Positions 50,473 through 57,331 of a DNA stretch of 64,000 nt are shown piece after piece. The stretch comes from an uncultured Ruminococcus sp. (GTDB lineage: Bacteria; Bacillota; Clostridia; Oscillospirales; Acutalibacteraceae): positions 83,706-147,705 of the forward strand of contig CACYIC010000002.1 in the NCBI GenBank assembly GCA_902774325.1, written 5' to 3'. How positions within the stretch are numbered: the first letter of the stretch is position 1; every line of letters begins with the position of its first letter. The translations under genes were made by a program, and so were the position numbers. Below the pieces are notes generated by a model. It saw nothing but the letters and a program-made list of their open reading frames with translations, searched no databases and was not told the origin of the DNA.

Positions 50473-50781
50473 TTATTCCTTCGTTTTCTCCTTTTGGGCG
50501 AGCAGGAGCTGCTTTTCCATCTCCTCGTATACTTCCTCGGGGATTCTGCAGCTCAGCGAGCGTTCAAAGCCGCGCTTTTTGCGGGCGAGGGCAAAGCAGT
50601 CCGCGCTGTTGCAGACATAAGCTCCTCTGCCCGGTTTTTTGCCTGTCAGGTCGAGCGAGATATCTCCGCCCGAGGCTGAGCCTTCACCGGGATCGAGGGG
50701 AGCCTTGACTACCCTGATGAGCTCGCGTTTCGGCTTCATTTCGCCGCAGCCCGTACATTTTCTGAGCGGTATCTTTTTCAT
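50473..50781 (-). CDS. ylxR: YlxR-family RNA-binding protein (RnpM, DUF448)
   Basis: A 102-residue basic protein with the YlxR signature KCTGCGEMKPKRELIRVVK and GRGAYVC. The Bacillus homologue RnpM binds RNase P RNA and modulates its activity. The first two Cys suggest a small metal or redox site. It starts two bases after the nusA stop and is tightly coupled with ylxQ. Confidence 0.94.
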   Translation of the reverse strand: MKKIPLRKCTGCGEMKPKRELIRVVKAPLDPGEGSASGGDISLDLTGKKPGRGAYVCNSADCFALARKKRGFERSLSCRIPEEVYEEMEKQLLLAQKEKTKE

Positions 50782-50783
50782 GG

Positions 50784-51995
50784 TTATTCTTCCGCGGCTT
50801 CTTCAACCGCTTCTTCCGCAGCTTCCTCAACGGCTTCCTCAACCGCTTCTTCCGAGGTTTCCTCTGCTGCCGCTTCCGAGGTTTCCTCAACCGCTTCACC
50901 GACCGTTTCGGCGGGAGCGGTTTCGTCCTCGTCCTCATCCTCGCCGTAGAAGCCGCTCTCGGGACGGATATCTATCTTCCAGCCCGTGAGTCTGGCGGCG
51001 AGCCTTACGTTCTGACCCTTGTTGCCGATAGCCAGAGAAAGCATATCGTCGGGAACGGTCGCCTTGCAGGATTTTTTCTCCGCGTCGATTATCTTGACGT
51101 TCACTACCTTGGCGGGGGAGAGAGCGGCGGAAATATACTTTTCGGGAATATCGCTGTACTCGATGATGTCGATCTTCTCGCCGCCGAGCTCCGAAACGAT
51201 GCTGTTTACGCGCGCGCCCTTGGGACCTATGCAGGCGCCGATGGCGTCGACCTCGGGGTTGCTGCTGATTACAGCCATTTTTGTGCGCGAGCCCGCCTCG
51301 CGGGAAACGGATTTGATCTCAACGATGCCGTCGAAGATCTCGGGCACCTCCTGCTCAAAGAGCCTTCTGACGAAGCCGGGATGACTTCTCGAGATCGTGG
51401 CGTGGGGACCTCTCTCGTTGTCTTTGACGTCCTGGATGTAGATTTTCACAAGATCGCCCTCGCTGAGCTCGCCGCAGCCTACCTGCTCGCTCTTGGGCAG
51501 CATAGCCTCGCTCTTGCCGATGCGGATAACGGCGGCGCCGTTCTTGGGATCGACCCTCTCGACGGTGGCGGTGACCAGCTCGCCGAGCTTGCTCTGGAAT
51601 TCCATGAGCGACTGACCCTTTTCGCTGGCTCTTATGCCCTGACGGATGACGTTCTTGGCGGCGGCTACCGATATCCTGCCGAGCTTTTTGGGATCGAGCG
51701 GGATCTCAGCCTCGTCGCCGACGGCGAATTTCTTGCGTTTGATGAGCTTTGAGGCGTCCTCGGCGGTGATTTCAAAATCGGGGTCAAAGACCTCGTCAAC
51801 AACGGTCTTTTTCAGCTTGACCTCGAGAGTGTTTTTCTCGGGATCCGCCTTAAAGACGACGTTTTCGTTGCCGTTGTAATAGTTCTTGCAGGCGATCACG
51901 ATCGCTTTTTCGATTTGCGCGAGCATGTAATCCATGGGAATATTCTTTTCCCTCTCAAACATTTTCAGCGCTTCAAAGAGTTCCTTGTTAGTCAT
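50784..51995 (-). CDS. nusA: Transcription termination/antitermination factor NusA
   Basis: A 403-residue NusA. The N-terminal RNA-polymerase-binding domain begins MTNKELFEALKMFEREK, followed by the S1 domain (ATVERVDPKNGAAVIRIG), KH1 (CIGPKGARVNSIV) and KH2 (AIGNKGQNVRLAA). The protein ends in an acidic run of EEA repeats (about 350-403) instead of the E. coli C-terminal repeats. ATG 51995 is chosen for its AGGA site; the ATG at 52007 directly touches AAGG. It follows rimP after 139 bases that contain a short repeat. Confidence 0.96.
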   Translation of the reverse strand: MTNKELFEALKMFEREKNIPMDYMLAQIEKAIVIACKNYYNGNENVVFKADPEKNTLEVKLKKTVVDEVFDPDFEITAEDASKLIKRKKFAVGDEAEIPLDPKKLGRISVAAAKNVIRQGIRASEKGQSLMEFQSKLGELVTATVERVDPKNGAAVIRIGKSEAMLPKSEQVGCGELSEGDLVKIYIQDVKDNERGPHATISRSHPGFVRRLFEQEVPEIFDGIVEIKSVSREAGSRTKMAVISSNPEVDAIGACIGPKGARVNSIVSELGGEKIDIIEYSDIPEKYISAALSPAKVVNVKIIDAEKKSCKATVPDDMLSLAIGNKGQNVRLAARLTGWKIDIRPESGFYGEDEDEDETAPAETVGEAVEETSEAAAEETSEEAVEEAVEEAAEEAVEEAAEE

Positions 51996-52020
51996 TTTTC
52001 CTATCATCCTTTACTAAAGA

Positions 52021-52054
52021 GCGCCCGGAAGATTGTCTGTTGTTCAAAGGCGCG
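52021..52054. repeat. Short relative of the 25526-25631 palindromic element
   Basis: GCGCC at 52021 and GGCGC at 52049 form ends. The right part TGTTGTTCAAAGGCGCG differs by one base from 25617-25632. It could be an internally deleted copy, located between rimP and nusA. Confidence 0.5.
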
Positions 52055-52134
52055 ATATTTATAGTATATTTTTGGCGGCAAAATGCCGAAAATAAAATGC
52101 GTCTGCGGGAGCGGGAAGCTTTTCGGATGCGTCC

Positions 52135-52614
52135 TTAATCAAAATCATCCAGCTTGATCCACGCGGCTTCCTTTTTGTTGAAGGTGATCTCGTTTTCGCC
52201 CGCGTGGTCGGCGACAGTTACCTCGCCGCCGCTGTATGCCCTGAGCACTCCGTCAAACTCTCTGCCGATCCCCTCTATCGGGCGCAGCATCTTGACCATT
52301 ACGTCCGCGCCGATAAACTGCTCGAAGTGTTCGTCGTTCACAAGCTCGCGCTCAACGCCCGGCGAACAGACCTCAAGGCAGTATGAGCTTTCGATCGGAT
52401 CGAGCTCGTCGAGCGGATCGTTGATCGCGCGCGAGACCGCCTCGCAGTCGTCGATCGAAACCCCGCCGTCCTTGTCAATAAAAATGCGCAGATACCAGTC
52501 CGCGCCCTCTTTCAGATAGCGCACGTCCCAGAGCCTAAGCCCAAGTCCGGTAACGATAGGCTCGCACAGCTTACGAACCCTTGAAACCGTGACGCCGCCT
52601 TTGCTTTTTGCCAT
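52135..52614 (-). CDS. rimP: Ribosome maturation factor RimP
   Basis: A 159-residue RimP with LGLRLWDVRYLKEG, LRIFIDKDGGVSIDDCEAVS and the signature YCLEVCSPGVERELV; a C-terminal Sm-like domain follows. RimP helps 30S assembly. The start at 52614 has GGGAGGTG seven bases upstream; the longer frame is ignored. It opens the rimP-nusA-ylxR-ylxQ-infB-rbfA-nrnA-truB operon, with a strong promoter at 52690-52718. Confidence 0.96.
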   Translation of the reverse strand: MAKSKGGVTVSRVRKLCEPIVTGLGLRLWDVRYLKEGADWYLRIFIDKDGGVSIDDCEAVSRAINDPLDELDPIESSYCLEVCSPGVERELVNDEHFEQFIGADVMVKMLRPIEGIGREFDGVLRAYSGGEVTVADHAGENEITFNKKEAAWIKLDDFD

Positions 52615-52689
52615 AACGCACCTCCCTGTCAAACACAAAGGAGCGGGTTGACTGCCCACTCCTTAGTTTCAACGTATTCATCATCTAGA

Positions 52690-52718
52690 ATTATATCACC
52701 AACCGAAAAAAATTTCAA
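52690..52718 (-). promoter_or_regulatory. Promoter of the rimP-nusA-infB operon
   Basis: TTGAAA, 17 bases, TATAAT on the minus strand, a near-consensus promoter about 75 bases before rimP. Confidence 0.85.
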
Positions 52719-52789
52719 GCCTTTTTTTCAGATTTCAAGCCGTTTTCCGCACTTTGTCAAAAAAAAATAAAAAAACTTTTAAAAAACAT

Positions 52790-52818
52790 TTGAATTTTTC
52801 AAATAAGTATGTTATAAT
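52790..52818 (+). promoter_or_regulatory. tRNA-Thr promoter
   Basis: TTGAAT, 17 bases, TATAAT, 26 bases before the tRNA. Confidence 0.8.
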
Positions 52819-52844
52819 ACTTAATCGTTGGGACAAATCAATAT

Positions 52845-52906
<62 letters not shown>

Positions 52907-52920
<14 letters not shown>

Positions 52921-52994
52921 TAATGACAGGGTATCCAAACGGATACCCTGTCATTATTTTACCACAGCAAAAGGCTGATAACCGGATTTGAAGG
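52907..52994 (+). repeat. 88-bp direct repeat carrying tRNA tail and terminator (copy 1)
   Basis: It begins in the tRNA acceptor stem (GGTTATCAGCTCCA), continues through the terminator, and ends in GCTGATAACCGGATTTGAA at 52974-52992, a 19-base inverted copy of the tRNA 3' part (52898-52916). It is perfectly repeated 216 bases downstream. Confidence 0.95.
52921..52959 (+). terminator. tRNA-Thr terminator
   Basis: TAATGACAGGGTATCC and GGATACCCTGTCATTA form a perfect 16-bp stem with loop AAAC, followed by TTTT. An identical copy lies at 53137-53175. Confidence 0.95.
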
Positions 52995-53122
52995 CGAGCG
53001 TGCCCGCCGCAGGCGGGTAAAAACGTCACGGTGTGACGTTTTTAGCGAGAGAGACGAACGCGCGGCAGAGCTATGCACACGCCGCAGCAAGCGAGCCGGA
53101 ACGATTCGGAAAAACCGTAACA

Positions 53123-53210
53123 GGTTATCAGCTCCATAATGACAGGGTATCCAAACGGATACCCTGTCATTATTTTACCACAGCAAAAGGCTGATAACCG
53201 GATTTGAAGG
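53123..53210 (+). repeat. 88-bp direct repeat carrying tRNA tail and terminator (copy 2)
   Basis: Identical to copy 1 but without the 5' part of a tRNA, so it is a duplicated tail rather than a second tRNA. The 128 bases between the copies contain other hairpins (around 53020-53042, AACGTCAC/GTGACGTT) but no gene. The stretch 53211-53408 is GC-rich, with a repeated GACGAGTACG.CCGCCGCCTG motif at 53212 and 53327, and no supported gene. Confidence 0.95.
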
Positions 53211-53408
53211 TGACGAGTACGTCCGCCGCCTGTGGCGGATGAAGGGAGTACGAGGAAGCGCAGAAACAGGGAGTTCGAGGAAGCGGCTTCAGCCGCGACG
53301 CTGAACGACCATGTTTCAAACGGAGACGAGTACGACCGCCGCCTGCGGGCGCATTTTGGACATCATCGCGGGGACGGGAAATATCCCGCCGGGCATGAAG
53401 CCGACTTA

Positions 53409-54110
53409 TCAAATCAGCGACTGGTCAAATTCGTAGAGGGCTTCGTTGATTTGGAAGCGGTTGTAGATACCGCGGCTGATAAAGAATTCTATGATAATAT
53501 CGAACTTGCTGCTGTGAGAGAGGGCGTAGCCGGCTTTTTCGAGCAGCTCGCGTGTTTCTTTCGTATCAAGCTCGAGAGCTACCGCGAAGGCTACGGCGGT
53601 CTGCTTGCTCGGTTTGTACAGCGGATTTGAGCGGATCTTTGAGAACAGCTTTCGGTCGACCGCCGCCTTTTTGTAGCACTGAGAATCGCTCATGCCGCGT
53701 TCGTCGATCTTGCGCAGGAGCATTTCGGAGAAGCCCTCGTCCAGCTCCCTGAGCGCGTCGGAGAGGCTTTTCGGAGCGGATCCCACAGCTTTTTCGCGCA
53801 TGCCGTTGGCAGGTGCGGCTGCCGCGCGGAAGTCCGCGGCAAAGTCCTCGTCGGGCTCCGGCATGGCGGCGGGCATTGCTTCGGGGACGCTTTTGGACTC
53901 GGGATACTCCGGCGCGGATTTGCTTTTTGCCCGAAAAGAGGGCATAGGCGCCGACCGCCTTTCGGCAAGCGGAGCTTGAGTCGGGACGGCTCCGAAGGAG
54001 CGCGTGGGGAACGGCTCTGTCGGGCGGTAGTTCTCCGCGATATATTGATTAAGTGTGAGCAGCAGCGCTGAATCGAGTCTTTCGCGCTTGGGCTTTTTTC
54101 GTGAAAACAT
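53409..54110 (-). CDS. Conserved-looking protein of unknown function with helical C-terminal domain
   Basis: A 233-residue protein in two parts. Residues 1-130 start [20 protein letters not shown] and are rich in Pro, Ala and Ser, probably disordered. Residues about 135-233 form a compact all-helical domain: [53 protein letters not shown], and [20 protein letters not shown]. This pattern resembles a helix-turn-helix of the Cro/C1 type extended by further helices (inference). It is divergent from the VWA gene, and its promoter sits beside a perfect palindrome. A regulatory partnership with the VWA protein is plausible. Confidence 0.75.
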   Translation of the reverse strand: MFSRKKPKRERLDSALLLTLNQYIAENYRPTEPFPTRSFGAVPTQAPLAERRSAPMPSFRAKSKSAPEYPESKSVPEAMPAAMPEPDEDFAADFRAAAAPANGMREKAVGSAPKSLSDALRELDEGFSEMLLRKIDERGMSDSQCYKKAAVDRKLFSKIRSNPLYKPSKQTAVAFAVALELDTKETRELLEKAGYALSHSSKFDIIIEFFISRGIYNRFQINEALYEFDQSLI

Positions 54111-54127
54111 GTTATCACCTCAGTAAA

Positions 54128-54156
54128 AGCATAACAAATTTATAATTTATTTGCAA
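54128..54156 (-). promoter_or_regulatory. Promoter of the 53409-54110 gene
   Basis: TTGCAA, 17 bases, TATGCT on the minus strand, 18 bases before the start. Confidence 0.55.
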
Positions 54157-54162
54157 GTAAAT

Positions 54163-54179
54163 GTCGCTTTATAAGCGAC
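54163..54179. promoter_or_regulatory. Palindrome between divergent promoters
   Basis: GTCGCTT, 3 bases, AAGCGAC, followed on the plus strand by CTTTTTGTTTTTT. It lies between the divergent -35 region of the helical-protein gene and the TATAAT (54201-54206) of the VWA gene. It could be an operator or a terminator-like hairpin. Confidence 0.55.
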
Positions 54180-54263
54180 CTTTTTGTTTTTTGCATCTGC
54201 TATAATACAGTTGTCAAATGAAAAAAGACAAATCAATAAAATAATTATTTCGGAGGTATCACC

Positions 54264-54932
54264 ATGAAAAAGACAAACACAGTAAAGAACAACATCACCG
54301 AGCTGGTATTCATCCTCGACCGCAGCGGTTCTATGGGAGGACTCGAGAGCGACACCATCGGAGGCTTCAACTCCATGCTTGAGAAGCAGAAAAACGAAAC
54401 GGGCAAGGCTTATCTTTCGACAATTCTTTTTGATCATGAGAGCATTGTGCTTCACGACCGCCTGCCGATCGAGGAAGTCAAGCCCATGACGAGGAACGAC
54501 TACAGCGTGCGCGGCTGCACGGCTCTCTGCGATGCGATCGGCGACTCCGTGAAACATATCCAAAATATCCACAAGTACGCCCGTCCCGAGGATGTGCCGG
54601 AGCACACCGTCTTTATCATCACCACGGACGGCATGGAAAACGCCAGCAAGCGCTACTGCGGAAGAGATATCAAAAAGCTCATTGAGGCTCAGAAGGAGAA
54701 GGGCTGGGAGTTCATCTTCCTCGGCGCGAATATCGACTCCGTTTCGACCGCGCGGGATTTCGGTATCAGTGAGGACAGAGCGGTAAATTACCACGCCGAC
54801 TCAAAGGGAACCGGAGCCGTTTATAAGGCTATGAGCAACGCGGTTTCAAACGTCCGCAACTGCGCCCCGATGACAAACGAATGGCGCGAGGAGATCGACG
54901 CGGACTACAATGGAAGAAGAAAGGGAAAATAA
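54264..54932 (+). CDS. VWA-domain protein (TerY-like)
   Basis: A 222-residue single von Willebrand A domain without signal peptide. The MIDAS motif is complete: DRSGSMGG (DxSxS), the Thr in RGCTALCDAIG, and the Asp in ITTDGMEN. Cytoplasmic VWA proteins bind a partner through the metal site and often act with AAA+ ATPases or toxic/stress-response modules; no such partner is encoded here. The best candidate partner is the divergent helical protein. GGAGGT precedes the ATG. Its downstream side is occupied by repeat modules C and A. Confidence 0.9.
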   Translation: MKKTNTVKNNITELVFILDRSGSMGGLESDTIGGFNSMLEKQKNETGKAYLSTILFDHESIVLHDRLPIEEVKPMTRNDYSVRGCTALCDAIGDSVKHIQNIHKYARPEDVPEHTVFIITTDGMENASKRYCGRDIKKLIEAQKEKGWEFIFLGANIDSVSTARDFGISEDRAVNYHADSKGTGAVYKAMSNAVSNVRNCAPMTNEWREEIDADYNGRRKGK

Positions 54933-54959
54933 AGGAAAGAATAACGGATAATGAACAGT

Positions 54960-55006
54960 CAACACCGCATAATTCAGGCGCGCGCCGCGAATTGTGCGGT
55001 GTTGCC
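54960..55006. repeat. Module C repeat (copy 2), inverted repeat
   Basis: CAACACCGCATAATTC at 54960-54975 pairs with GAATTGTGCGGTGTTG at 54989-55004. The GCGCGC core matches the copies at 45277 and 57107. Confidence 0.75.
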
Positions 55007-55050
55007 GATAATTCCCTGCGGCTTTCCTGCAGAATAAGCTGTAGTACAAA

Positions 55051-55093
55051 ATCGGGCAGACAGGTTTACAAAAACGAACCTGTCTGCCCGACT
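55051..55093. repeat. Module A hairpin repeat (copy 4), terminator-like
   Basis: TCGGGCAGACAGGTT pairs perfectly with AACCTGTCTGCCCGA, with TTTT runs on both sides. It lies between convergent VWA and LCP genes and could terminate both. Confidence 0.85.
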
Positions 55094-55105
55094 GAATTTT
55101 TTAAA

Positions 55106-56284
55106 TTAATTATTCTTTTTTTCGGTTGCTGTTGTCGCGGCTGAGGCTGAGGATGAGGGGACTCCGGTGATCGCGTCCTCATAGATAAACTCCGCGAGCG
55201 CAAGTCGCTGCGCGTCCATATCGGCGATTATGATGGCTGAGCCGACGGGCGTATCGTCGTCGTAGTACCAAAGACCCTCGCTCGGGACGTAGAACTGAAC
55301 GACCTCATAGCTGAGATAGGTGAGAGCGTGGGAAACCAGCGAGGTGATCTCGTCCTTCTTGAGGTTGGTGGTGATCTTGGGACCGACCGTGCTCACGATC
55401 TGGATGATCTCGGGAAGGCTCGCGGACTTCATGCTCTCGATCATTGTCTGCAAAAACTTCCTCTGTCTGAGCGTTCTGTCCCAGTCGTCGCCGTCAATGC
55501 CGATCTCGTTTCCGTCCTCGCCCTTTTTCAAGCCTCGGTTTCTCGCGTACCAGAGCGCCTCCTGACCGGTAAGCTTGATGACGCCCGGCTGTTCCTTTAT
55601 GGTGGACCATTCGCTCGACTGCTTGTTCTTGTACATCTGATAGTTGATATACTCGATCTCGTCGGCAGTCACCTCGATCTCGATGCCTCCGAGGGTGTCT
55701 ATGATATCAATAAAGCTGTTGAAATCGACGACCGCGTATCGGTCGATCTTTATACCGAAGTTCGCCTCGATGGTTTCGATCGTCAGCTTGGGACCGCCGA
55801 AGGTGTAGGCGGCGTTTATTTTGTCATAGCCGAAGCCCGGGATATAAACGTAGCTGTCGCGCTGGAAGGAGGTCAGCTTGATCTTTTTGTGGCGGTTGTC
55901 GATCGACATCATTATCATGGTGTCTGTTCTGCCGTATTTTTCGCCCTGATTGTTGTCCTCGCCGAAAAGCATCACGTTCAGAACCTTGCTGTCCTGAAGC
56001 AGCTGTCCGCTGCCTATGGTGAGCTGGGATTTTCCGTTTATCGGCTCGGCATCGGTGCCTGGGGTCGTGGCGTCGGGCTCCTTGTGAACCACAAAGCTCG
56101 AAATGTCCTTGAAGTTAAGGGAATTGAGCACGGAGTAGTAGTACAAAAGTCCGCCTCCGGAGAGCAGCAGCACTATGGACAGCACCAGCGCGATTATCCG
56201 CAGCGCCTTTCCCTTCTTGTTGTAGACCCTGTAAACCTGCGATGAGGAGCTTATATCTACAACGCCTGAGTTTTTATTTGCCAT
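55106..56284 (-). CDS. LytR-CpsA-Psr (LCP) family cell-wall polymer ligase
   Basis: A 392-residue protein with a short cytoplasmic part, one membrane helix (IIALVLSIVLLLSGGGLLYY) and the extracellular LCP domain. It has the signature Arg/Asp pairs GEDNNQGEKYGRTDTM, FQRDSYVYIPGFG and ARNRGLKKGE. LCP enzymes transfer teichoic acids or other lipid-linked polymers to peptidoglycan. The tail is Ser/Ala/Thr-rich. It is monocistronic and encoded close to GT2 and LicD genes that could make or decorate such polymers. Confidence 0.93.
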   Translation of the reverse strand: MANKNSGVVDISSSSQVYRVYNKKGKALRIIALVLSIVLLLSGGGLLYYYSVLNSLNFKDISSFVVHKEPDATTPGTDAEPINGKSQLTIGSGQLLQDSKVLNVMLFGEDNNQGEKYGRTDTMIMMSIDNRHKKIKLTSFQRDSYVYIPGFGYDKINAAYTFGGPKLTIETIEANFGIKIDRYAVVDFNSFIDIIDTLGGIEIEVTADEIEYINYQMYKNKQSSEWSTIKEQPGVIKLTGQEALWYARNRGLKKGEDGNEIGIDGDDWDRTLRQRKFLQTMIESMKSASLPEIIQIVSTVGPKITTNLKKDEITSLVSHALTYLSYEVVQFYVPSEGLWYYDDDTPVGSAIIIADMDAQRLALAEFIYEDAITGVPSSSASAATTATEKKNN

Positions 56285-56345
56285 TATTAAGCCTCCAATA
56301 AAGGTTTCTTAATGATTACGCTGTTATCTGTAAATATACTGCACA

Positions 56346-56373
56346 ATTATAGCATGATAATTCTAAAAAGTAA
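56346..56373 (-). promoter_or_regulatory. Promoter of the LCP gene
   Basis: TTACTT, 16 bases, TATAAT on the minus strand, about 65 bases before the start. Confidence 0.5.
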
Positions 56374-56434
56374 TTCTAATTTAGAAAAAAGATATAATTA
56401 TAGTGGCGAAATTGGCGCAAAAAAACGTCGCATT

Positions 56435-57022
56435 TTAGTCTAATTCGTCGAGCGTAAGGCAATATGAGGGCAAAAACTCATTGAAAAACACCTCAGCCTC
56501 GGGCAATTCCATCTCGTGAATGGAGCGCTCGACGCTCTCCTTCGCCATGATGAATTCGTTGTTGCCCATCCTTATTTCCTCTATGCATTTTATCAGCGCC
56601 GAAAACCGATCCGCCGCCTTCACGAGCGGGAGGAGCTCCCTGTCGGCGTCGTCGGTCTGCTTGAGCACAGCGGAATAATCTTCCCTGAGATCCGGGGGCA
56701 GCCGGCGCAGAAGATCGTCGGCAGCTTTGTCCTCGATCTCCCTGTACACCTCTCTGATCTCGGGATTCGCGTATTTTACGGGCGTGGGCATATCGCCCGT
56801 TATGATCTCGGTCGCGTCGTGAAAGACCGCGAGCAGCGCGGCGCGCTCGGCGCTGACGTCCCCGTTGAAGCGCTTGTTGCGGATGGTCGCGAGGCAATGG
56901 GCGAGGATAGCGGTCTGGTGGCTGTGCTCGCTTATATTCTCCTGTCTTGTATTGTTCATAAGACCCCAGCGGTTGATGTATTTCATGCGCGAAAGCATGG
57001 CGTAAAAATGGTATCCCTTCAT
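56435..57022 (-). CDS. HD-domain 5'-deoxynucleotidase, YfbR-like
   Basis: A 195-residue HD phosphohydrolase with NISEHSHQTAILAHCLA (metal His), FHDATEIITGDMPTPVKY (HD dyad) and the distal Asp in KAADRFSALIKC. These match YfbR, which dephosphorylates deoxynucleoside 5'-monophosphates and serves dNTP balance. GAGG precedes the ATG at 57022. It lies alone on the minus strand between the LCP gene and a repeat-rich divergent region. Confidence 0.92.
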   Translation of the reverse strand: MKGYHFYAMLSRMKYINRWGLMNNTRQENISEHSHQTAILAHCLATIRNKRFNGDVSAERAALLAVFHDATEIITGDMPTPVKYANPEIREVYREIEDKAADDLLRRLPPDLREDYSAVLKQTDDADRELLPLVKAADRFSALIKCIEEIRMGNNEFIMAKESVERSIHEMELPEAEVFFNEFLPSYCLTLDELD

Positions 57023-57106
57023 ATTTTTTTACCTCAAAAATCGAGCCGCAAAAAATTTTAATAAAAATAGTGCATTTTGCCGCGGCTTGTGATATAATAA
57101 AGCTTG

Positions 57107-57268
57107 GGCAACTCCGCGCAATTCGCGGCGCGCGCCTTGCTTTTCATTAGATTCCGTCAGTCTGCCCTGTAAATCCCGGCAAGGCGACAAGCCTTACCTC
57201 AGCTGATTTGCGCACCTGACGAAAAATCTTGCTTCGCAATCCGCACACCTGAATCATGCGGTATTGCC
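57107..57268. repeat. Module C repeat (copy 3), possibly a 160-bp element
   Basis: GGCAACTCCGCGCAATTC then GCGGCGCGCGCC is the inverse complement of the other C copies. GAATCATGCGGTATTGCC at 57251-57268 matches the inverse of its left end at 13 of 18 positions, as in a MITE-like element. The 57023-57331 gap holds no gene; a TATAAT at 57093 may belong to an upstream promoter for yfhO. Confidence 0.5.
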
Positions 57269-57331
57269 TTTGCTACTATTATAGTACGATTATTTTAAAA
57301 GTCAAAGAAAAAACGAAAGGATATTTTAACT

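Noticed and set aside
53123-53136. Second tRNA gene
   Set aside because: Only the 3' acceptor bases and CCA are duplicated; there is no D-arm or anticodon arm.
53232-53630. 132-codon plus-strand open frame
   Set aside because: It overlaps the helical-protein gene antisense and starts inside repeat-like GC-rich sequence without a ribosome site.
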